Of a stretch of 39,604 nucleotides of DNA, positions 5,299 through 12,049 are shown in pieces. The stretch comes from a virus, in the IMG/VR virus record IMGVR_UViG_3300008261_000110, positions 1-39,604 of that record; one strand, written 5' to 3'. The notes under the pieces are model-generated. The model did not search any database. It saw nothing but the letters and a program-made list of their open reading frames with translations, and was not told where the DNA came from. Position numbers and translations under genes: made by a program. Each line of letters begins with the position of its first letter. The first letter of the stretch is position 1.

Positions 5299-6096
5299 AT
5301 GAGTAAAATCACCAAAATCGTCAAAGACATGCCAGATGAAGCCTATCGTGCTGAAGTCGGCATCAGTCAATCCTCCCTCAAGCCGATGTTCGTATCGCCA
5401 GAGCATTACAAGCACCAGTTCTCCGTAGAACGAGAAGTGACTCCAGCGATGTTGCTTGGCACGACCACTCACCTTGCCTGTTTCCAGCCCAACCTGCTTG
5501 ATTCGCTCGTAGCCGTGTCGCAGAAATTCGACATGCGTAAGACGGCTGACAAGATTGCGTCTGAAGAATTCCAACGCAACAACGCTGGCAAGATTATCGT
5601 CAACGAAAAGGATTTCGGTCTGGCTACCAGCATGGCAGACAAGGTTCGTATGCACCCGATGTTCCTTGAGATGTGTTCTTCTGGGGATGCTGAAGTTTCC
5701 GTCTTCTCCAACGAACTTCCATATGAAGACATTGTGTTGAAGGGTCGCATGGATTGGGTCAACTGGGAGAAGAAAATCATCGTTGACCTCAAGACCACCA
5801 ATGCCTGTCTTGCGGATATGTTCTCCGTTAAGAATGTGATTTACGACAACTATTACCACATGCAAGCGGCTATGTACCTCATGCTCCTTGAGCATAACAA
5901 CCTTTCTGGCTTTAGGTTTGTTTTCGTCATGGTGGAGAAGGAGGCTCCTCATGGTGTGCGTTGTTTCGAGATTTCGGAACAGAGTCTCAAGAAAGCAAGA
6001 GAGCGTTTGATGCTTGCCATCGAGAACATTCAGCATTGCATTTCGTTTGACAACTGGGCTGGCTACGACACCAAGAGCACCATCATTGACATTTAA
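5299..6096 (+). CDS. RecE-like PD-(D/E)XK exonuclease, 265 aa
   Basis: It resembles the C-terminal nuclease domain of RecE and related phage exonucleases, which resect double-stranded ends to make 3' tails for an annealing protein. Visible motifs: LGTTTHLA (His58), Glu132 in AEVSVF, KGRMDWV (Asp152), IIVDLKTT (Asp163 and Lys165, the core D-X-K) and YYHMQAAMYLML (Gln189). The start at 5299 gives a 19-nt gap after RusA; a longer upstream extension would overlap RusA. The probable partner is the ERF annealing protein at 7652. Function inferred from motifs. Confidence 0.87.
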   Translation: MSKITKIVKDMPDEAYRAEVGISQSSLKPMFVSPEHYKHQFSVEREVTPAMLLGTTTHLACFQPNLLDSLVAVSQKFDMRKTADKIASEEFQRNNAGKIIVNEKDFGLATSMADKVRMHPMFLEMCSSGDAEVSVFSNELPYEDIVLKGRMDWVNWEKKIIVDLKTTNACLADMFSVKNVIYDNYYHMQAAMYLMLLEHNNLSGFRFVFVMVEKEAPHGVRCFEISEQSLKKARERLMLAIENIQHCISFDNWAGYDTKSTIIDI

Positions 6097-6103
6097 TCTA
6101 CGC

Positions 6104-6799
6104 ATGAAACCAAAACCCACAGACACCACCACCGCAGAGAAGATGACCTTTGGGGGGATTTACATCCCCAGAGAGGTCTTCAACTCTGACATCAGCCCTA
6201 TGGCTAAACTCCTGTATGGCGTTATCCAATGCCTTGACGGAAACAATGGATGCTATGCTTCCAATGCTTACTTGGCAGATGTATGCAACATCTCCGAGTC
6301 TACTGTCAAAGACCACATCTCTGCCCTTGTTGACGCAAAGTTCGTCTACAGGCGTGAGGCTGACAACGGCTACAGAATCTTGACCACATTCTCTTCCCTT
6401 GGTCTTTCCAAGCCTGTGCCTAGGGAAGCCGAAAAATCGGCTACCCACAGCCAGAAAATCGGCTACCCCCCAGCCGAAAAATCGGCTACTAATATACAAG
6501 ATATTAATACTGAGAAGAGACAAGATACAGGAACGGACTATATCGTGTATCCTCATGGAGGTGAATTTAGGAAGACATGGGATACTTGGATGACCTACCG
6601 CAAGGAGCGTAAGAAGCCCATGACCACCCGAACCATCAACATGCAGTTGGAAGAACTCAAGCGAATGACTGAACAACAGGCAATCGCCACCATCAACCAG
6701 TCCATCAAGAACGGCTGGGTGGGTCTGTTTGCCTTGCAGGGGCAGTTTAAGACCTCCAGCCATGTAACCACCAAGGCTCAACACAAGAATGGCTTCTAA
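6104..6799 (+). CDS. Replication initiator, O-like winged-helix protein, 231 aa
   Basis: Residues about 12-90 form a winged-helix domain (SPMAKLLYGVIQCLD, then NAYLADVCNISESTVKDHIS) typical of phage replication initiators. Residues about 103-135 are a linker encoded by three near-identical DNA repeats. The C-terminal part (FRKTWDTWMTYRKERKK...) resembles the region in such proteins that contacts the helicase loader. The gene overlaps the DnaC-like gene by 11 nt, the classic O-P pairing of lambdoid phages. Iterons within the coding sequence mirror lambda's origin in gene O. I infer that it binds those repeats to start replication. Confidence 0.82.
   Translation: MKPKPTDTTTAEKMTFGGIYIPREVFNSDISPMAKLLYGVIQCLDGNNGCYASNAYLADVCNISESTVKDHISALVDAKFVYRREADNGYRILTTFSSLGLSKPVPREAEKSATHSQKIGYPPAEKSATNIQDINTEKRQDTGTDYIVYPHGGEFRKTWDTWMTYRKERKKPMTTRTINMQLEELKRMTEQQAIATINQSIKNGWVGLFALQGQFKTSSHVTTKAQHKNGF
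6427..6489 (+). repeat. Three iterons inside the initiator gene (candidate origin)
   Basis: Three 18-bp direct repeats at 6427-6444, 6449-6466 and 6472-6489 start 22 and 23 bp apart, about two helix turns. Consensus AGCCGAAAAATCGGCTAC; the middle copy reads AGCCAGAAAATCGGCTAC. The outer copies are themselves inverted repeats (AGCCGA/TCGGCT). An AT-rich stretch (6490-6514, TAATATACAAGATATTAATA) follows at once, the usual arrangement of an iteron origin and its unwinding element. The repeats are translated as a KSAT-type linker. Confidence 0.8.
6490..6514. other. AT-rich candidate DNA-unwinding element
   Basis: An almost pure A/T block directly downstream of the third iteron, inside the initiator gene. 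The local G+C content is far below the flanking sequence. By analogy with lambda and plasmid iteron origins, this is where strand opening would begin. Inference. Confidence 0.55.
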
Positions 6800-7484
6800 C
6801 ACGGCTCCCAAGTGTCTCCATTGCGAAAGCATGGGGTATCCAATCTACAACCCAGAGACGCACAAGTTTATGAAGATGACCTTGTGCCAGAACTGCTACG
6901 AGAATGCATGGGCTGTGAAGCCACCGCATTCGTATGTGGATGTCCTGCGGAAGGACGGATATGTATTCGTCAATGACTTCATCCACCCAGAAACGCCAAA
7001 GGCTTTCAAGAATACGGACATGGACTACAACGAGTTCATGCAGAAGGTGAAGCGATGGGAGAAGAAGGATGACAAGTGTGGCGTTGTACTGCATGGGCAG
7101 ACTGGCATCGGCAAGAGTCGTGCGGCTTGGTGGTTGTTCAATATGTTCTTTGTGTACAACCACACGGACAGCCTGTTCTTGCAGATGCGGAAGTTTGAAG
7201 GATTGATTGAGAAGGGCTTTGACGAAAAGAAGCATTCCAAGATTCTGGATACGATGATTAACTGTGCTGTGCTTGTGCTTGATGACTTGGGCAAGGAAAG
7301 GTTGACCGCAAGAATGGAGACGGATTTGTTCGCTGTCATTGACGAGAGAACTTCCAACCTGCGTACCACGATTATCACTACAAACTACACAGGTGAAACA
7401 TTGCTGGACAGGTTCAGCAACAAGGAGACTGGTACTGCAATCATCAGACGGCTCAGAGATTACATGGATGTGATTGGTGGTTGA
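6789..7484 (+). CDS. DnaC-like helicase loader, AAA+ ATPase, 231 aa
   Basis: This class of ATPase loads the replicative helicase onto the origin. Motifs: Walker A GQTGIGKS (103-110), Walker B VLVLDD (161-166), sensor-1-like TTIITTNY (Asn199), and an arginine-finger region (IIRRLRD, 219-225). The N-terminus has a likely zinc site, C9-x2-C12 and C33-x2-C36, seen in other phage DnaC/IstB-like loaders. It overlaps the initiator gene by 11 nt. No helicase gene is present in the window, so it probably recruits the host DnaB. Confidence 0.88.
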   Translation: MASNTAPKCLHCESMGYPIYNPETHKFMKMTLCQNCYENAWAVKPPHSYVDVLRKDGYVFVNDFIHPETPKAFKNTDMDYNEFMQKVKRWEKKDDKCGVVLHGQTGIGKSRAAWWLFNMFFVYNHTDSLFLQMRKFEGLIEKGFDEKKHSKILDTMINCAVLVLDDLGKERLTARMETDLFAVIDERTSNLRTTIITTNYTGETLLDRFSNKETGTAIIRRLRDYMDVIGG

Positions 7485-7556
7485 CAGCAGGAGGAAAAAG
7501 TGTAATAACCTATCTCGTCTGTGGGTTGATTCGTGCAGATAAAACTTCAAGTTTAT

Positions 7557-7596
7557 TAATCCTTATGTCTGTGGTGGGCGTAAGGATTATTTTTTT
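7557..7596 (+). terminator. Rho-independent terminator after the loader gene
   Basis: TAATCCTTA pairs with TAAGGATTA (7581-7589), extendable by two pairs inward (one G-U), with an 11-nt loop, followed by seven T (7590-7596). It closes the RusA to DnaC unit. Confidence 0.85.
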
Positions 7597-7605
7597 ACAT
7601 ACCCC

Positions 7606-7634
7606 TTGACGGATGAGGAAAAAGATGGTACATT
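7606..7634 (+). promoter_or_regulatory. Sigma70 promoter for the ERF operon
   Basis: TTGACG (7606-7611), 17-bp spacer, TACATT (7629-7634), immediately after the terminator. Transcription would begin near 7641, which excludes the in-frame ATGs at 7613 and 7625 and favours ATG 7652 as the ERF start. Confidence 0.7.
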
Positions 7635-7651
7635 GCTTGCCAATCAATCCT

Positions 7652-8407
7652 ATGGAAAATCCCGACTCCCCCACTCCTCAGAAGGCTGAACTTCACAAGT
7701 CCATCATCCTTGCCTTGGCTGAAACCAAGGACATAGTTGCCAATGACTATAACCCTTTCCACAAGTCGAAGTTCGCCAACCTGTCCACGCACTTGTCCAC
7801 GCTGAAGCCAATCTTTGCCAAGTACAATCTTGCCATTGTTCAGTTCCCGACCACGAACACCTTCCAAGATTCTGGCTCCATTGGTGTCAAGACGCTTATC
7901 ATTCACGCCAATGGAGAGTCGCTTGAATCCTCCATCTGCGTACCTGTTGACAGCGAAACCTCTGGTCAACAAGCAGGTGCTTTAATCACTTATTTGAGAA
8001 GGTACGCATTGGCTTGCGTTGCAGGTGTCGCTACGGATGATGACGATGCAGAGGCTGACCGAGTTGTTAAGTCTGCCCCCAAGGGAGTTAAGACTGTTCC
8101 TTCTGCCGCCACCTACGCCATGCCCAAGGCTTCCTATCAGCCTGTTACTGCTCCCCAAGTGACTGAAGGTGTACAAGATAGTATTGACCCTAGTATCCCT
8201 GTTCCGTTTGGCAACAACAAGGGTACTGCTATTGGCGAACTGGGTCTTAATGACTTGGCTTACTGGGCTACCAAGTGGGAACCTCGTCCTTACGAGAAGA
8301 CTGGTAAGGTGACTGCCAAGGATGCCAAGTTGAAGGCAACTGCCGTGGCTCTCTACCAGAACGCACAGGGTGGCTCGCAGGAGAACTCTGAAGATGTTCC
8401 CTTCTAA
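7652..8407 (+). CDS. erf: ERF-family single-strand annealing protein, 251 aa
   Basis: ERF proteins anneal complementary single strands in phage recombination and genome circularisation. The N-terminal ~140 residues carry the family layout: helix KSIILALAETK, then NPFHKSKFANLSTHLSTLKP, the core strand GVKTLIIHANGESLES, and SGQQAGALITYLRRYAL with an acidic tail (ATDDDDAEA). The C-terminal part is variable with a conserved-looking tail (IPVPFGNNKGTAIGELGLND). The start at 7652 is chosen because the promoter overlaps the upstream ATGs. It pairs functionally with the RecE-like exonuclease. The next gene starts within its stop codon (TAATG). Confidence 0.9.
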   Translation: MENPDSPTPQKAELHKSIILALAETKDIVANDYNPFHKSKFANLSTHLSTLKPIFAKYNLAIVQFPTTNTFQDSGSIGVKTLIIHANGESLESSICVPVDSETSGQQAGALITYLRRYALACVAGVATDDDDAEADRVVKSAPKGVKTVPSAATYAMPKASYQPVTAPQVTEGVQDSIDPSIPVPFGNNKGTAIGELGLNDLAYWATKWEPRPYEKTGKVTAKDAKLKATAVALYQNAQGGSQENSEDVPF

Positions 8408-8565
8408 TGGCTAGGAGCAAGCCAAACAGGTCTGAGCAACTGGAGCAAGCATCCAAGATTCTTGGCATCACCAAGGATGACTTGGAACTTGCTCTGGAGA
8501 TGCTCATTGCCCTTAAGCGAAAACTTGACGATTGGGAAAAACAGGCTGGGAAATCCAAGTCCTAA
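8407..8565 (+). CDS. Small helical protein, 52 aa
   Basis: Starts at the ATG overlapping the ERF stop (TAATG) and ends in another TAATG overlap with the next gene, so translation is coupled on both sides. The sequence is a predicted helix-turn-helix-like pair: EQLEQASKILGITKDDLELA, then LEMLIALKRKLDDW. No family recognised. It may be a small partner of ERF or a DNA-binding peptide. Confidence 0.75.
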   Translation: MARSKPNRSEQLEQASKILGITKDDLELALEMLIALKRKLDDWEKQAGKSKS

Positions 8566-8771
8566 TGTCTTACCAAAAGAAAAGCGTTGGCATCTCCTTG
8601 TTTAGGCTGGTTGCTGGACAGGCTATTGGCAGGAACAAACACGCATCTTTCAGTCCATCTGAATTGAAATCCATCATGCAGGAACTTGACGAAAGGATTC
8701 CTCGTAGCAACAAGCATATGGTTCCTAACTATCTCAAAGATGAAACCAAAGAACACACCTCCAAAGCCTAA
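8565..8771 (+). CDS. Small basic hypothetical protein, 68 aa
   Basis: The ATG lies in the stop codon of the 52-aa gene, and the 3' end overlaps the metallophosphoesterase start at 8740 by 32 nt. The protein is basic with a central helix (SPSELKSIMQELDERI). No family recognised. The tight overlaps on both sides support it as a real gene. Confidence 0.65.
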   Translation: MSYQKKSVGISLFRLVAGQAIGRNKHASFSPSELKSIMQELDERIPRSNKHMVPNYLKDETKEHTSKA

Positions 8772-9519
8772 GAAGAACGGCTGGACTAAATTCGTATTCT
8801 TCTCCGATAATCATGGAGATATGCAGGATGACAAGGCTGTGGATGCCTTGGTTCAATTCCTCCAGATGTTCAAGCCAGACATCAAGGTGCATGGTGGAGA
8901 CGGCTTTGACATTCGCAGTCTCCGCAAGAATGCCATTGGTGCTGAAGAGTATAACTCGATGGATAGGGACATCGAGGTTGGCTTGGAGTTTATTCAGCGT
9001 ACCAAGCCTCATGTATACCTTTACGGAAACCATGAGCATCGCCTGTTCAAGTCTATGGAGACTTCTGGCAATGGTATTGTAAGGGATTACTGCAAGCGTA
9101 CCATCGAGGACATCGAGCATGTACTGCGTGAGAATGGATGCCAGTACATCCTTCCGTACCATGCTGAAGATGGGGTCTATGAACTTGGTCCAATCGCCAT
9201 GTGTCATGCCTACAGCGTCAACCAGAACAGCGTTAGGGAGCATGCCATCCATTACTCGCCTAAGGGCGGTGCTACCATCATCGGACACCTGCATACCATC
9301 ATGCAAGCCAATGCCAAGAGACATCGTGGCGTTGTCGGATTCTGCGGTGGTTGCTTATGCAACAAGAAGAAAATGGGCTATGCCAACACGCATCTGAATA
9401 CGAGTGCTTGGGGTAACGGCTGGGCTTATGGCTGGGTGAAGGGCAATGAGTGGAAGGTATTGCAAGCACATAAAGTTGGAGGAAAGTGGCTTGCCCCTAT
9501 TGACTTTAATCTGTATTAA
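8740..9519 (+). CDS. Calcineurin-like metallophosphoesterase, 259 aa
   Basis: All motifs of the two-metal phosphoesterase fold are present in order: SDNHGD (22-27), GGDGFD (52-57), GNHEH (96-100), a candidate metal His at 156 (AMCHAYS) and GHLHT (182-186). The start at 8740 follows a Lys/Pro-rich N-terminus (KPKNTPPKPKK). Family members act as nucleases (SbcD/Mre11-like), phosphatases or cyclic nucleotide phosphodiesterases. The recombination context favours a DNA end-processing or nucleotide role, but no SbcC partner is present. Substrate unknown. Confidence 0.9.
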   Translation: MKPKNTPPKPKKNGWTKFVFFSDNHGDMQDDKAVDALVQFLQMFKPDIKVHGGDGFDIRSLRKNAIGAEEYNSMDRDIEVGLEFIQRTKPHVYLYGNHEHRLFKSMETSGNGIVRDYCKRTIEDIEHVLRENGCQYILPYHAEDGVYELGPIAMCHAYSVNQNSVREHAIHYSPKGGATIIGHLHTIMQANAKRHRGVVGFCGGCLCNKKKMGYANTHLNTSAWGNGWAYGWVKGNEWKVLQAHKVGGKWLAPIDFNLY

Positions 9520-9533
9520 TGAGATACTGAATC

Positions 9534-9824
9534 ATGGACACCACACCAGACATAATCGAAAGAGGTCTTGCCTTGGGTCTTTCCAAAAAGACCATCAAGC
9601 GTATGCTTGACGAAAAGACCTTCAAGGAAACCAACGAGAAACTTCCTAGCCGTAAGGACAAGGCTATGGAGAATCCCAATCACCACATGATTTTCAGTCA
9701 TGGCAAGTTTTACTTTAAACTTGTTTTCAAAGGCGTATGCTACTCCAAGCCTTTGTCTTCTGACGAGGCTGAAGCCAGAACCATGCGTGACCAATATCTG
9801 AAAGAATACGGCTATGCAAACTAA
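9534..9824 (+). CDS. Small protein with AP2/arm-type DNA-binding-like C-terminus, 96 aa
   Basis: Residues 1-45 are helical and basic. Residues about 50-92 read as three strands and a helix: HMIFSHGKFYFKLVFKGVCY, then SSDEAEARTMRDQYLKEYG. This resembles AP2 domains and integrase arm-type domains (G-x-W/F-x-x-strand, hairpin, 'DEAEAR' helix). It might be a free-standing DNA-binding protein or a remnant of a homing endonuclease or integrase. The last 11 nt overlap the next gene. Confidence 0.7.
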   Translation: MDTTPDIIERGLALGLSKKTIKRMLDEKTFKETNEKLPSRKDKAMENPNHHMIFSHGKFYFKLVFKGVCYSKPLSSDEAEARTMRDQYLKEYGYAN

Positions 9825-10059
9825 TCCTATGTTACGCCAAGGCTTTGGTGCTTGGGCAGAAAATATCATTGTCAATTACATTGAAGACTGGGGCGATGTT
9901 ATTCGTAACAGCAAGAATGGTAGACACACAGTTGAAAGAGAAGATTATACCATGAATGCTTCTTGGGATGACAATTGCTTAACCATTTCGATTCGTGCCT
10001 ATGTTCAGAATGATGGTTGGCAGACTCTTGAACAAAACATTTATATCAAACTGAAATGA
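9814..10059 (+). CDS. Hypothetical protein, 81 aa
   Basis: No family recognised. It has a helix (GFGAWAENIIVNYIEDWGDVI) followed by a hairpin of likely strands (CLTISIRAYV, LEQNIYIKLK). It overlaps its upstream neighbour by 11 nt and the downstream one by 4 nt (ATGA), so it belongs to the ERF operon. Confidence 0.7.
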   Translation: MQTNPMLRQGFGAWAENIIVNYIEDWGDVIRNSKNGRHTVEREDYTMNASWDDNCLTISIRAYVQNDGWQTLEQNIYIKLK

Positions 10060-10511
10060 GAAACCTCAACAAGCCTCCCCGCTACAATGTGGCGAGCATC
10101 CAAGCCCAGCAGACTATGGGCGGTGATGTGATGCAGTCGGACGAGAACGGACAGTATGTCGAGTTCCGTGACTACGCTTGGTTGCTTTCCGAGAAGCAAC
10201 GACTTGACAATAACTGCAATTATCTTGACCAAAAATTGGACGAGGAACTAGAGAAGTCTGCTATGCTCTGCGGACAGGTCGAGCGTCTTGAGCATCAAGT
10301 TAATTATTGGCGTATTGAAGCCGAGACTGACAACGCTCGCTGGTTACGATGCCTTGAAGACAACGAGCGGCTCCGCAAGGCAGGGGATGCGGTTGCCTTG
10401 GACTACGCTGAACGCATCGAGATTGAGGCAGGAGAGACAGCCAAGACGCTGATGAAGATTGTCCCTGTCCTCCGTGAATGGAACGCCGCCAAGGAGGGCA
10501 AGCAGTCGTGA
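10056..10511 (+). CDS. Coiled-coil hypothetical protein, 151 aa
   Basis: It starts in an ATGA overlap. Residues about 45-110 are a long amphipathic helix or coiled coil (LSEKQRLDNNCNYLDQKLDE, then QVERLEHQVNYW). No enzymatic motif. Its last codons (KEGKQS, stop) are encoded by a 22-nt element that recurs at the end of the next gene and contains a strong AAGGAGG ribosome-binding site plus an overlapping GTG start. Confidence 0.72.
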   Translation: MRNLNKPPRYNVASIQAQQTMGGDVMQSDENGQYVEFRDYAWLLSEKQRLDNNCNYLDQKLDEELEKSAMLCGQVERLEHQVNYWRIEAETDNARWLRCLEDNERLRKAGDAVALDYAERIEIEAGETAKTLMKIVPVLREWNAAKEGKQS

Positions 10512-10512
10512 G
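10491..10512 (+). repeat. 22-nt direct repeat, copy 1: SD, stop and GTG start cassette
   Basis: Identical to 10607-10628. It contains AAGGAGG, then about 10 nt, then GTGA, where TGA ends the upstream gene and GTG starts the downstream one. It is one of the few clear Shine-Dalgarno sequences in the window. Confidence 0.85.
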
Positions 10513-10627
10513 CCGTAAGAACCCGCACGAAGCAGGAACAATCCAAGCGACAACTTGGGCGTTGCTGAAGCCTGTCCGCAAAGAGCAAGCCAAACGCAGG
10601 AGCAAAAAGGAGGGCAAGCAGTCGTGA
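10508..10627 (+). CDS. Very small basic protein between two repeat copies, 39 aa
   Basis: A GTG start at 10508 overlaps the preceding TGA, with AAGGAGG 10 nt upstream. The peptide is basic (KPVRKEQAKRRSKK) and ends in the same KEGKQS as the previous gene because the last codons are the second copy of the 22-nt repeat. It could be a genuine small protein or the by-product of a duplicated gene junction. The good ribosome-binding site and overlaps support translation. Confidence 0.55.
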   Translation: MSRKNPHEAGTIQATTWALLKPVRKEQAKRRSKKEGKQS

Positions 10628-10628
10628 G
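10607..10628 (+). repeat. 22-nt direct repeat, copy 2: SD, stop and GTG start cassette
   Basis: Second copy, 116 bp after the first. It provides AAGGAGG and the GTG start for the tandem HTH gene at 10624 and the stop of the 39-aa gene. The reading frame relative to the stop is the same in both copies. Confidence 0.85.
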
Positions 10629-10941
10629 GTCTGGACAAAGCACCCACGGCTATGGAAAGACTAAAGAACTTGTCATAGAAGCACACGCACAAGGTTTAAA
10701 CATTGCTGTCATTGCCAAGAAGATTGGCTTAACTTACTCTGCCGTTTATAACGCTTGCAAAAGGGCTAACCTAGACATCCGCAGAACGGACAGGCGTGGT
10801 CACGGAGAAGTTAAAAACATTGTACTTACTGAACACTTCCAAAACAACTTGACTGCTGTTCAAATTATTCGCAAGCATAACCTACGCAAAAGGTCTGTGT
10901 ATTGTGTATATAAATACTGCGGAATTAAACGACACAAATGA
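10624..10941 (+). CDS. Tandem helix-turn-helix protein, 105 aa
   Basis: Starts at GTG 10624 (overlapping the upstream TGA, with AAGGAGG upstream). A longer in-frame reading from 10555 lacks a ribosome site. Two similar HTH units are visible: residues about 14-48 (LVIEAHAQGLNIAVIAKKIG, then LTYSAVYNACKRANL) and about 65-101 (VLTEHFQNNLTAVQIIRKHN, then LRKRSVYCVYKYCGI). The protein is strongly basic. It is probably a DNA-binding regulator late in the early operon; target unknown. Confidence 0.72.
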   Translation: MRSGQSTHGYGKTKELVIEAHAQGLNIAVIAKKIGLTYSAVYNACKRANLDIRRTDRRGHGEVKNIVLTEHFQNNLTAVQIIRKHNLRKRSVYCVYKYCGIKRHK

Positions 10942-11117
10942 ACAAACAAAAACCAAACTCGTCCATTGCGTCTACTGCTGTCCTTCTTGGCGTTAAGCCA
11001 GAGACTGTAGAAGCATGCTATGAATTGATGAAATTTGTTGACAGTCTGAATGAAGAAGAACTGAAATTCTGGAAAGAAACTAACAAATACAATGTTAAAA
11101 GCAAGAAAGTTGTCTGA
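10938..11117 (+). CDS. Small hypothetical protein, 59 aa
   Basis: The ATG overlaps the stop of the HTH gene (ATGA). Predicted mostly helical: STAVLLGVKPETVEACYELM, then KFVDSLNEEELKFWKE. No family recognised. It overlaps the next gene by 26 nt. Confidence 0.68.
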   Translation: MNKQKPNSSIASTAVLLGVKPETVEACYELMKFVDSLNEEELKFWKETNKYNVKSKKVV

Positions 11118-11385
11118 AGACGAGGTAAAGCAAAACGACATCCTCTACAAGGGTTGCGTAATGCTTGAGCCTAGAGAATGGCTTGACTGGGCTATCCAGC
11201 GTAAGATTCCAACCACAGGTCAGATTGAATACAACTATGATAAATTAGTCCTTGCGTTCATGGAAATGAACCAATGGAGCGATGAATCTGCGGAGTCTTG
11301 GGTAGACTACAACATTGACTCTATGTCTGGGACTCCGAATTATCCTGTGGTTTATCACGAACCTGTCGATGACGATGACGATTAA
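11092..11385 (+). CDS. Hypothetical acidic-tailed protein, 97 aa
   Basis: Last gene of the plus-strand module. The N-terminus is basic and the C-terminus ends in five Asp. A helical centre (EWLDWAIQRKIP, LVLAFMEMNQW) is visible. No family recognised. Its 3' end runs 65 nt into the convergent spanin-like gene on the other strand. Confidence 0.7.
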   Translation: MLKARKLSEDEVKQNDILYKGCVMLEPREWLDWAIQRKIPTTGQIEYNYDKLVLAFMEMNQWSDESAESWVDYNIDSMSGTPNYPVVYHEPVDDDDD

Positions 11386-12049
11386 TCGTCTCTCTGATTA
11401 GTATGTACAATCCGTCTATGACGGCAATGGCTATTCCTGTGCCTATAATCCAAGCAAACCATTGCGTGTCCAGTATCCATGCGGATGCCGTGGCTAAAGC
11501 ACCACCTGCTATGAGTCCAGCACCACGCATCTTCCAAGGAGTGAAGACAATGACGAAAAGACCTGCAACGGATATTGCCATTCCAATGCAAGAAACCATC
11601 CACAGTATCTTATCCTTCATCGCACCTTGACGCTCTTTCTCCGCATTATCGGCTATTGCTTGGGCAATTGCGAGAGCAGTCTCCTGCTGTTCTACTACAG
11701 CCCACAGTTTCTCCGTCTCAGAATCTACCTTCAACGCTTCTTCCTTGTCCTTCTTGACCGCTGATTCGTCTTTGGTTTCAAGAATTCGTCTATAAAACTG
11801 GGTTCTTTCGTCTGTTGGTTTCCTAATCCCAGAAAGCCTTGTGACTTGGTTTTCGATGAGTTCCCTAGAAACTCCAGCAGGGACGGAAGGAGCGAGAACA
11901 GAAAGAGCAGAAGCGGAGTCAGAAACGATTGATTCGATTTTTTCAATGTAGGTGTCCTTCTCTTTATTGGTTAGGATTACTGGCTCTGGCTGTTCCGTTG
12001 TGGCACAGCCTACCATAATCATTGACAATAGCATCAATATGGTTTTCAT
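11321..12049 (-). CDS. Lipoprotein with C-terminal membrane segments, possible unimolecular spanin, 242 aa
   Basis: Residues 1-15 are a lipoprotein signal (hydrophobic run then MVGC, Cys15 lipidated). Residues about 25-145 are periplasmic and largely helical or coiled (SVLAPSVPAGVSRELIENQV, then LWAVVEQQETALAIAQAIAD). Three hydrophobic segments follow (about 148-170, 176-193, 197-218). An outer-membrane lipid anchor plus an inner-membrane C-terminus is the layout of unimolecular spanins, which join the two membranes at the last step of lysis; classical ones have only one C-terminal segment. The holin-like gene beside it supports a lysis role. Spanin function is inference. It overlaps the holin gene by 4 nt. 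Confidence 0.75.
   Translation of the reverse strand: MKTILMLLSMIMVGCATTEQPEPVILTNKEKDTYIEKIESIVSDSASALSVLAPSVPAGVSRELIENQVTRLSGIRKPTDERTQFYRRILETKDESAVKKDKEEALKVDSETEKLWAVVEQQETALAIAQAIADNAEKERQGAMKDKILWMVSCIGMAISVAGLFVIVFTPWKMRGAGLIAGGALATASAWILDTQWFAWIIGTGIAIAVIDGLYILIRETINRHRHRQVRDKPQDNSESQT
11377..11390. repeat. Perfect 14-bp palindrome at the convergent junction
   Basis: GACGATTAATCGTC spans the TAA stop of the plus-strand 97-aa gene and lies in the C-terminal codons of the spanin-like gene. With no loop or T-run it is a poor terminator; it could be a protein site or chance. Confidence 0.6.

Noticed and set aside
5290-6132. 280-codon minus-strand frame opposite the exonuclease
   Set aside because: The plus strand carries a complete set of PD-(D/E)XK motifs; the antisense frame has no recognisable domain or start signal.
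6098-7550. Two minus-strand frames (244 and 267 codons) opposite the initiator and loader genes
   Set aside because: Plus-strand genes have Walker and HTH motifs and O-P style overlap; the antisense frames are shadows.
7613-7651. Upstream in-frame ATGs for the ERF gene
   Set aside because: They fall inside the TTGACG-N17-TACATT promoter, upstream of the expected transcription start.
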